Positions 59,353 through 64,000 of a DNA stretch of 64,000 bases are shown here, one piece after another. The notes below the pieces were generated by a model that saw nothing but the letters and a program-made list of their open reading frames with translations, was not told the origin of the DNA and made no database searches. The DNA is from JAISGQ01 sp964500965. Its GTDB lineage: Bacteria; Bacillota; Clostridia; Oscillospirales; Acutalibacteraceae. The stretch covers positions 1-64,000 of the forward strand of contig CAZCQZ010000006.1 in assembly GCA_964500965.1 (NCBI GenBank), in the 5' to 3' direction. The translations under genes and the position numbers were made by a program. Numbering within the stretch: the first letter of the stretch is position 1; the number at the start of each line of letters is the position of its first letter.

Positions 59353-61122
59353 ATGGCTATATCCGACGATTTTAAACGTGAGCTTTCGGAGCGTAGCGAC
59401 CTTGGCGAAATAGCAGGCAGATACATGACATTAAAGCGTTCGGGCAGAATGCTGCAAGGGCTTTGCCCGTTCCATTCGGAAAAAACGCCGTCCTTTTATA
59501 TTTATACCGACAGCAATTCATATTACTGCTTCGGCTGTCAAAAAGGCGGCGATGTAATATCCTTTATAGAACAGGTTGAAAACCTTGACTTCATGGAAGC
59601 GGTAAAATTTCTTGCGGATAAAGCCGGAATGACCGTTCCGGAAGACGGTATGGACAGCGGCAGAATTAACATTCGCCGCAGAGTTTTCGAGCAAAACCGA
59701 GCCGCCGCGAGATTCTTTTACGAGCAGCTTTATACCGCCGAGGGCAGAGCCGCTCTGAAATATCTGCATGACAGAGGAATGACGGACGAAAGCATTAAAC
59801 GCTTCGGTGTCGGCTATGCTCCCGATTCATGGGACGCTTTAAGCAAGCATCTTATGAACAGCGGCTACCGCGGCGATGAGATAATAGCCGCAAAACTTGC
59901 TTTCTCAAATCGCTACGGAAAACCCGTTGACTTCTTCCGTGACAGGATAATGTTTCCCGTAATTGATTTGCAAAAGAATGTCATCGCTTTCGGCGGCAGA
60001 GTATATAAGCCGGGAGCAACAGGCGGAAAATATGTTAACACAGCGGAAAGCCCGGTGTATACAAAGGGCGAAAATCTTTACGGCATGAATATTGCGAAAA
60101 ACTCAAAGGGCGATGAGATAATTCTCTGCGAGGGCTTTATGGACGCAATAGCCATGCATCAGGCAGGAATAACAAATGCCGTTGCTTCTCAGGGAACGGC
60201 GGTAACACGAAAACAGGCAAAGCTTATTGCAAAATACGCCAAAAGGGTTATAATTGCTCAGGACGGTGACGAAGCCGGACAAAATTCGATAAAGCGTTCA
60301 ATACCGGAAATGCAGGCAGAGGGTTTGGAAATCCGTGTAGTGGTGATACGGGGAGCAAAAGACCCCGACGAGTACATAAAAAAGTACGGAGCGGAAAAGT
60401 TTAAGCAGCTTATATCGGAAAGCTCCAGCGGAACGCAGTATCTTATAGACAGTATACGTTCAAAATACGATATGGGCACCGATGCAGGCAGAGTGAATTT
60501 CTTAAAGGAAGTTTCAAAGCTGCTTTCAACCCTTGATTCCATTGAGCGTGATATATATACTTCACGAATAGCAACGGAGCTGGGCGTTGAAAAGAGCGCG
60601 ATTTTCGTTCAGATTAAGAAAGAAACAAGAAAGAAAAACGAAAACGAAAGCAGAGAGGAATTCAGAAAGCTGTCAGCTCAGGCAACGGGCCGTGCCGATG
60701 AGGTGAATACCGAACGGCGCAATAATGTAAAAGCCGCAAAGCTTGAAGAAGACATAATTGCGTGCCTGTTTAAAAACCCCGATTATTATTCGCTCATCAG
60801 GGACAAACTTCCAAAGGAAAAGTTTGTCACGAGCTTTAACAGAACGTTGTACTCGGCAGTCGTACAACAGATAGAAAGCGGCATACAGCCGACATTTTCG
60901 ACCATGACCGAGCATCTTACGGATACTGAAATCAGCTCACTTGTGCGAATAGTGAATACTACGCAGAACACACGAATGACAAAGGAAGAATTTTCACGCT
61001 TGGGGGAGGAATTGGTAAGAGAAGCGGACAAGATGACTCCGGAAAAAGCGTCCTCGGCATCGGCTCAGGAGCTTAAAGATTATCTTGAATCGTTGAGAAA
61101 ACAGAAAACACACAGGCAATAG
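59353..61122 (+). CDS. dnaG: DNA primase
   Basis: The 589-residue protein synthesises primers at the replication fork. It has the N-terminal CHC2 zinc finger (CPFHSEKTPSFY and YYCFGCQKGGD), the TOPRIM domain (ILCEGFMDAIAMHQAG, IIAQDGDEAGQNS) and a C-terminal helicase-binding part. AAGGGGGGC precedes the ATG. Located between dgt and rpoD as in the classical macromolecular synthesis arrangement. Confidence 0.97.
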   Translation: MAISDDFKRELSERSDLGEIAGRYMTLKRSGRMLQGLCPFHSEKTPSFYIYTDSNSYYCFGCQKGGDVISFIEQVENLDFMEAVKFLADKAGMTVPEDGMDSGRINIRRRVFEQNRAAARFFYEQLYTAEGRAALKYLHDRGMTDESIKRFGVGYAPDSWDALSKHLMNSGYRGDEIIAAKLAFSNRYGKPVDFFRDRIMFPVIDLQKNVIAFGGRVYKPGATGGKYVNTAESPVYTKGENLYGMNIAKNSKGDEIILCEGFMDAIAMHQAGITNAVASQGTAVTRKQAKLIAKYAKRVIIAQDGDEAGQNSIKRSIPEMQAEGLEIRVVVIRGAKDPDEYIKKYGAEKFKQLISESSSGTQYLIDSIRSKYDMGTDAGRVNFLKEVSKLLSTLDSIERDIYTSRIATELGVEKSAIFVQIKKETRKKNENESREEFRKLSAQATGRADEVNTERRNNVKAAKLEEDIIACLFKNPDYYSLIRDKLPKEKFVTSFNRTLYSAVVQQIESGIQPTFSTMTEHLTDTEISSLVRIVNTTQNTRMTKEEFSRLGEELVREADKMTPEKASSASAQELKDYLESLRKQKTHRQ

Positions 61123-61149
61123 TGAAACGGGAAAGGAAGGGTTAATTTA

Positions 61150-62247
61150 ATGGCAGCACATACAGATGCAAAAACAGCCATAAAAGACCTTATCGAACTG
61201 GGTAAAAGCAAAGGAAGTCTTACAAACCAGGAGATAATGGATGCTATCGGTGAAATAGACATAGTTCCGGAGCAAATGGAGCGTTTCTATGACAAGCTGG
61301 AGCAGCAGGGCATTGAAATCATCGAAGATGTCGTTGAGGACATCACAATCGAAAATGTAAACTTTGATATTTCAACCGGCGAAGATGCCGAAAATACCGG
61401 CGATTACGGCTCGGACGGCGTTTTTATCGACGACCCGGTAAAAGCGTATCTGAAAGAAATCGGCAGAGTGCCGCTTCTTTCCGCGGAGGAAGAAATCGAG
61501 CTTGCAATAAGAATTATGGACGGCGATGCCGCCGCAAAGCGCAGACTTTCCGAGGCAAACCTCCGTCTGGTGGTTTCCATTGCAAAGCGTTATCTCGGCA
61601 GAGGTATGCAGTTCCTTGACCTCATTCAGGAGGGCAATCTGGGACTTATCAAGGCAGTTGAAAAATTTGACTATACAAAGGGCTTTAAATTTTCAACCTA
61701 TGCAACATGGTGGATAAGGCAGGCAATAACACGTTCCATTGCTGACCAGGCGAGAACAATACGTATCCCGGTACATATGGTGGAAACCATAAATAAGGTC
61801 AAGCGTGCAAAGAGCCAGCTTTTGCATGAAAATGCCCATGAGCCTACACCGGAGGATATTTCGGAATACCTTTCCATGCCGGTTGAAAAGGTCAGAGAGA
61901 TACTCAGAGTGGCGCAGGAGCCTGTTTCCCTTGAAACGCCTATCGGTGAGGAGGAGGACAGTCATCTGGGCGATTTCATAGCCGATGACGATGCAACCAC
62001 TCCCGATGATGCGGTTTCCAACATCATGCTGAAAAAGCAGATGGAGGAAGTGCTTGAAACTCTCACCCCCAGAGAAACACGTGTTATCAAGCTGAGATTC
62101 GGACTTGAGGACGGTCGTTGCCGTACCCTTGAGGAAGTCGGCAAGGAGTTTAAGGTTACAAGAGAAAGAATCAGGCAGATTGAAGCAAAGGCAATCCGTA
62201 AGCTGCGTCACCCCAACCGCAGCAATAAGCTTCGCGGATATTCCTGA
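61150..62247 (+). CDS. rpoD: RNA polymerase primary sigma factor (sigma-A)
   Basis: The 365-residue protein has a short region 1.1 (about 80 residues), region 1.2 (DPVKAYLKEIGRVPLLSAEEE), region 2 (LRLVVSIAKRYLGRGMQFLDLIQ, KFSTYATWWIRQAITR), region 3 and region 4 (RIRQIEAKAIRKLRHPNRS). This is the vegetative sigma factor and fits the many TTGACA/TATAAT promoters in this window. AAGGAAGGG precedes the ATG. The Rrf2 gene follows 23 bases later. Confidence 0.97.
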   Translation: MAAHTDAKTAIKDLIELGKSKGSLTNQEIMDAIGEIDIVPEQMERFYDKLEQQGIEIIEDVVEDITIENVNFDISTGEDAENTGDYGSDGVFIDDPVKAYLKEIGRVPLLSAEEEIELAIRIMDGDAAAKRRLSEANLRLVVSIAKRYLGRGMQFLDLIQEGNLGLIKAVEKFDYTKGFKFSTYATWWIRQAITRSIADQARTIRIPVHMVETINKVKRAKSQLLHENAHEPTPEDISEYLSMPVEKVREILRVAQEPVSLETPIGEEEDSHLGDFIADDDATTPDDAVSNIMLKKQMEEVLETLTPRETRVIKLRFGLEDGRCRTLEEVGKEFKVTRERIRQIEAKAIRKLRHPNRSNKLRGYS

Positions 62248-62270
62248 TTCTGAGTAAAGGACGTGTTCTT

Positions 62271-62675
62271 ACGCATATAACACTTGAATCCGATTACGCA
62301 ATAAGAATTGTCGATTGCCTTGCGAAGTCCGAAAAGCTTTCCGCAGAGGATATAGCGGCGAAAACGAGAGTTTCCCAAACCTTTGCACTGAAAATATTGA
62401 GAAAGCTTCGCAACGGCGGACTTGTGGAATCCATAAAAGGTGCTCAGGGCGGTTACAGGCTTGCAAAAGAGCCGAAGGGCATATCGCTTTATAACGTCAT
62501 TGAAGCGGTAGAAGGACCGTACAATCTGTCACGCTGTCTTTCGGACGGCTACACCTGCGCCCATGCCGAAGAATGCGGAGGTTGCACCTGTAGATTTCAG
62601 CCGATTTTCGACGAGGTTTCCGAGCTTGTACGGAAAAAGCTGGGAGAAGCAACTTTTGAAGTAACACCAAAATAA
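62271..62675 (+). CDS. Rrf2 family regulator with apparent ACG start
   Basis: Translation from 62271 gives a full-length Rrf2 protein (134 residues). ITLESDYAIRIVDCLAKSEK leads in, TRVSQTFALKILRKLRNGG is the recognition helix, and GAQGGYRLAK is the wing. A Cys cluster CLSDGYTCAHAEECGGCTC could hold an Fe-S centre as in IscR and NsrR. No ATG, GTG or TTG exists in frame before an internal TTG at 62397, which would remove most of the DNA-binding domain. AAAGGA (62256-62261) lies nine bases before ACG CAT ATA ACA, where relatives have an ATG. It is probably co-transcribed with rpoD. Confidence 0.8.
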   Translation, partial: THITLESDYAIRIVDCLAKSEKLSAEDIAAKTRVSQTFALKILRKLRNGGLVESIKGAQGGYRLAKEPKGISLYNVIEAVEGPYNLSRCLSDGYTCAHAEECGGCTCRFQPIFDEVSELVRKKLGEATFEVTPK

Positions 62676-62726
62676 CGTATAATACAGCCTTAACGAAGAA
62701 TTGTGTATTTGACGAAAAAGGCTGAG

Positions 62727-62793
62727 AAAACAGGCAAGCCGAATCAGAAAACGTACAGAGGTACGTTGAAAGGTTCGGTTTGCCTGTTTTTTA
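62727..62793. terminator. Bidirectional terminator between Rrf2 and MazF genes
   Basis: A 17-base stem (62727-62743 with 62774-62790; one G-U) encloses a second hairpin ACGTAC/GTACGT. T residues follow on plus and TTTTCTC on minus. A further hairpin CGGGCT/AGCCCG lies at 62796-62811. Confidence 0.85.
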
Positions 62794-62821
62794 TTCGGGC
62801 TTATCAGCCCGGAAAGAGTTG

Positions 62822-63181
62822 TCAAAGATTTCTTGTGCCGTTAAGTCCGAAGCTTATGGAAATAGCCTTATCAACTCTGTCCATGACATTTTCCTCAAGC
62901 CTGCCCATGCATTCTCTTAATCTGCGTTTATCGAGAGTACGTATTTGTTCCAGAAGAACAATAGAATCCCGTTGCAATCCGCACTCGCAGGAAGATACGG
63001 TAATATGGGTAGGCAGATTGTTTTTCTCTGTCTGACTTGTTATCGCCGCCGCGATGACCGTAGGACTGTATCTGTTTCCCACATCGTTCTGGACTATAAG
63101 TACCGGTCTTATACCGCCCTGTTCGGAGCCTACGACCGGGCTTAAATCGGCGTAAAATATATCGCCGCGTCTGACTGTCAT
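62822..63181 (-). CDS. MazF/EndoA-type endoribonuclease toxin
   Basis: The 119-residue protein matches the EndoA branch of the PemK/MazF family: VRRGDIFYADLSPVVGSEQG, RPVLIVQND and VIAAAITSQTEK. Arg25 and Thr48 sit where the catalytic residues of Bacillus EndoA are. The family cuts mRNA at short sequences when free of antitoxin. No antitoxin gene can be seen upstream in the 247 bases to cdd, nor the alr gene that often precedes it. It may be paired with an antitoxin elsewhere or be free of one. Confidence 0.92.
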   Translation of the reverse strand: MTVRRGDIFYADLSPVVGSEQGGIRPVLIVQNDVGNRYSPTVIAAAITSQTEKNNLPTHITVSSCECGLQRDSIVLLEQIRTLDKRRLRECMGRLEENVMDRVDKAISISFGLNGTRNL

Positions 63182-63399
63182 TTTCTTTCACGCTCCGTTG
63201 CATTTATTTACCGTGTCGGCACTATTATGATTGCCGAAAATCTCGGCTTCATACGGTGCTGTATTATATTTTATGCAGCGGATATAATCGGGTGTTAACA
63301 TTGCAGACGGGATGTGGAGAACGATGTTACCTGCGATTTGAGATTATCAATCGCCATGGCTTTTAATTTAGCTTATTTGTAAATTCCGCAATCCCCCTT
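63182..63399. other. Intergenic stretch without a supported gene
   Basis: I see no antitoxin-like frame with a binding site on the minus strand and no other gene. It should contain the mazF promoter; no consensus box pair stood out. Confidence 0.55.
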
Positions 63400-63442
63400 A
63401 TTGAAGCCTGCGGCTTCAATATCCCCCTTTACACAAGGGGGA
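63400..63442. repeat. Dispersed-type double hairpin repeat
   Basis: ATTGAAGCC/GGCTTCAAT (63400-63420, loop TGC) is followed by TCCCCCTT/AAGGGGGA (63422-63442). An extra ATCCCCCTTA precedes it (63391-63400). The CCCCCTT/AAGGGGG hairpin is of the kind seen as scattered intergenic repeats in Firmicute genomes. It overlaps the end of cdd. Confidence 0.65.
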
Positions 63443-63857
63443 CTTGGATTTTATCGGAAACAAAATCTGAAAATGCGCAAGGGAGCAACTCGCTTAGCAT
63501 ATATTCCTCAATGCGTTCACCTTTGGAATCGGTGCAGATAACAAGCATGTCGCCGAATTCAAGTAACGCCTGACGGCAAATCCCACATGGTTTTAAAGGT
63601 GAATTGCCGCCGCAAACTGCTATTGCGACAAATTCTCTTTCTCCTGCCGAAAGAGCACTTCCCAATGCGACACGTTCACCGCAAGTACCTGCTCCGAAAG
63701 AGACATTTTCAAAATTGCATCCGCTGTAAATTGTTCCATTCTGGGTTAACAACGCCGCTCCGACTTTAAAATTTGAATATGGACTATAGGAATTTCTCCT
63801 CGCTTCAATCGCTCTATGTATCAATCTTTCTTTAACGTTAACGGATAAATTCACCAC
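63429..63857 (-). CDS. cdd: Cytidine deaminase
   Basis: The 142-residue protein deaminates cytidine and deoxycytidine to uridine forms. YSPYSNFKVGAALLT and GCNFENVSFGAGTCGERVAL carry the zinc ligand Cys59 and the catalytic Glu61, and PCGICRQAL gives Cys91 and Cys94. The usual CAE triplet is CGE here. GTG at 63857 (or the next codon, also GTG) follows GGAGG. The last codons QVPLV and the stop are formed by the hairpin repeat at 63422-63442, so the C-terminus differs from the family's normal end. Confidence 0.95.
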   Translation of the reverse strand: MVNLSVNVKERLIHRAIEARRNSYSPYSNFKVGAALLTQNGTIYSGCNFENVSFGAGTCGERVALGSALSAGEREFVAIAVCGGNSPLKPCGICRQALLEFGDMLVICTDSKGERIEEYMLSELLPCAFSDFVSDKIQVPLV

Positions 63858-63965
63858 TTTATTTCCTCCGAATATCAGGTTATTTGCATAATAGCCCGAA
63901 TACGGGCAATTGTCAATATGTGAGTACGTTTTATCATGATTTCATGTCATATTCGGAGGTTGCAT

Positions 63966-64000
63966 ATGATTATCTATGACAAGCTTTGGCTCACAATGAA
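63966..64000 (+). CDS. Start of a gene cut by the window edge (possibly XRE regulator)
   Basis: GGAGG (63955-63959) precedes ATG 63966, which opens with MIIYDKLWLTM and runs off the window. Many Firmicute XRE regulators start with a similar MI-YD-LW-T pattern, but eleven residues are too few to be sure. Confidence 0.5.
   Translation, partial: MIIYDKLWLTM

Noticed and set aside
62397..62675. Rrf2 gene starting at the internal TTG (92 residues)
   Set aside because: It would lose most of the helix-turn-helix, and clear Rrf2 similarity continues upstream to 62271.
62703..63035. Plus-strand frame of 110 codons opposite mazF
   Set aside because: It starts inside the terminator and is antisense to a well-matched MazF gene.

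Overview
The window looks like a chromosomal segment of a spore-forming Clostridia-type Firmicute, possibly a Ruminococcaceae/Oscillospiraceae gut lineage; the family assignment is inference. Base composition is mid-range with AT-rich intergenic DNA. Supporting signs are strong AGGAGG ribosome binding sites with many TTG and GTG starts, consensus sigma-A promoters, Gram-positive RNA switches (TPP, T-box, SAM-I), an AddAB nuclease, a dgt-dnaG-rpoD cluster, and the sporulation gene spoIIR. No rRNA, tRNA, CRISPR array, prophage or transposase gene was found. Most of the window is core genome with small accessory genes between.

Layout. 1-5.3 kb: TPP riboswitch, thiamin transporter ThiT, a TraX-like membrane protein, an unknown surface protein, a phosphoesterase, and a PnuC-type vitamin transporter behind an unusual structured leader. 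5.3-12.4 kb: a mini-kinase, a two-ATPase ABC exporter divergent from a TetR regulator, and a histidine kinase/response regulator pair. 12.5-18.4 kb: a sugar-phosphate transferase, a CYTH-Maf fusion protein, then T-box-controlled pheS-pheT and a small repetitive protein. 18.4-22.8 kb: a zinc-uptake operon (zur-znuA-znuC-znuB) ending in a MATE transporter, with a Fur-like box at its promoter. 22.8-32.1 kb: DUF1836 protein, DegV, a lipoprotein, a second MATE, flavodoxin/HxlR divergent pair, and three envelope proteins (CapA-like, VanY-like, L,D-transpeptidase). 32.2-40.2 kb: SAM-I riboswitch and metK, two unknown small genes, a SWIM-SNF2 helicase, a small XRE regulator, prmA and a lipoprotein. 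40.3-50 kb: recD2-comFC, then glyA-esterase-rarA-lrp-aminotransferase-ispE-spoIIR in close series. 50-57.2 kb: a tandem structured repeat and addB-addA. 57.3-64 kb: rpmE, yigZ, dgt-dnaG-rpoD, an Rrf2 regulator that lacks a standard start codon, an orphan MazF-type toxin, a dispersed hairpin repeat that forms the end of cdd, and the first codons of a further gene.

No complete new defence or mobile system is visible. The observations most worth following are the 164-bp tandem multi-hairpin repeat before addB, the pnuC leader with mutually exclusive pairings, the CYTH-Maf fusion, the Rrf2 gene that apparently begins at ACG, two genes whose ribosome binding sites lie inside terminator-like hairpins, and several perfect palindromes placed exactly on promoters.
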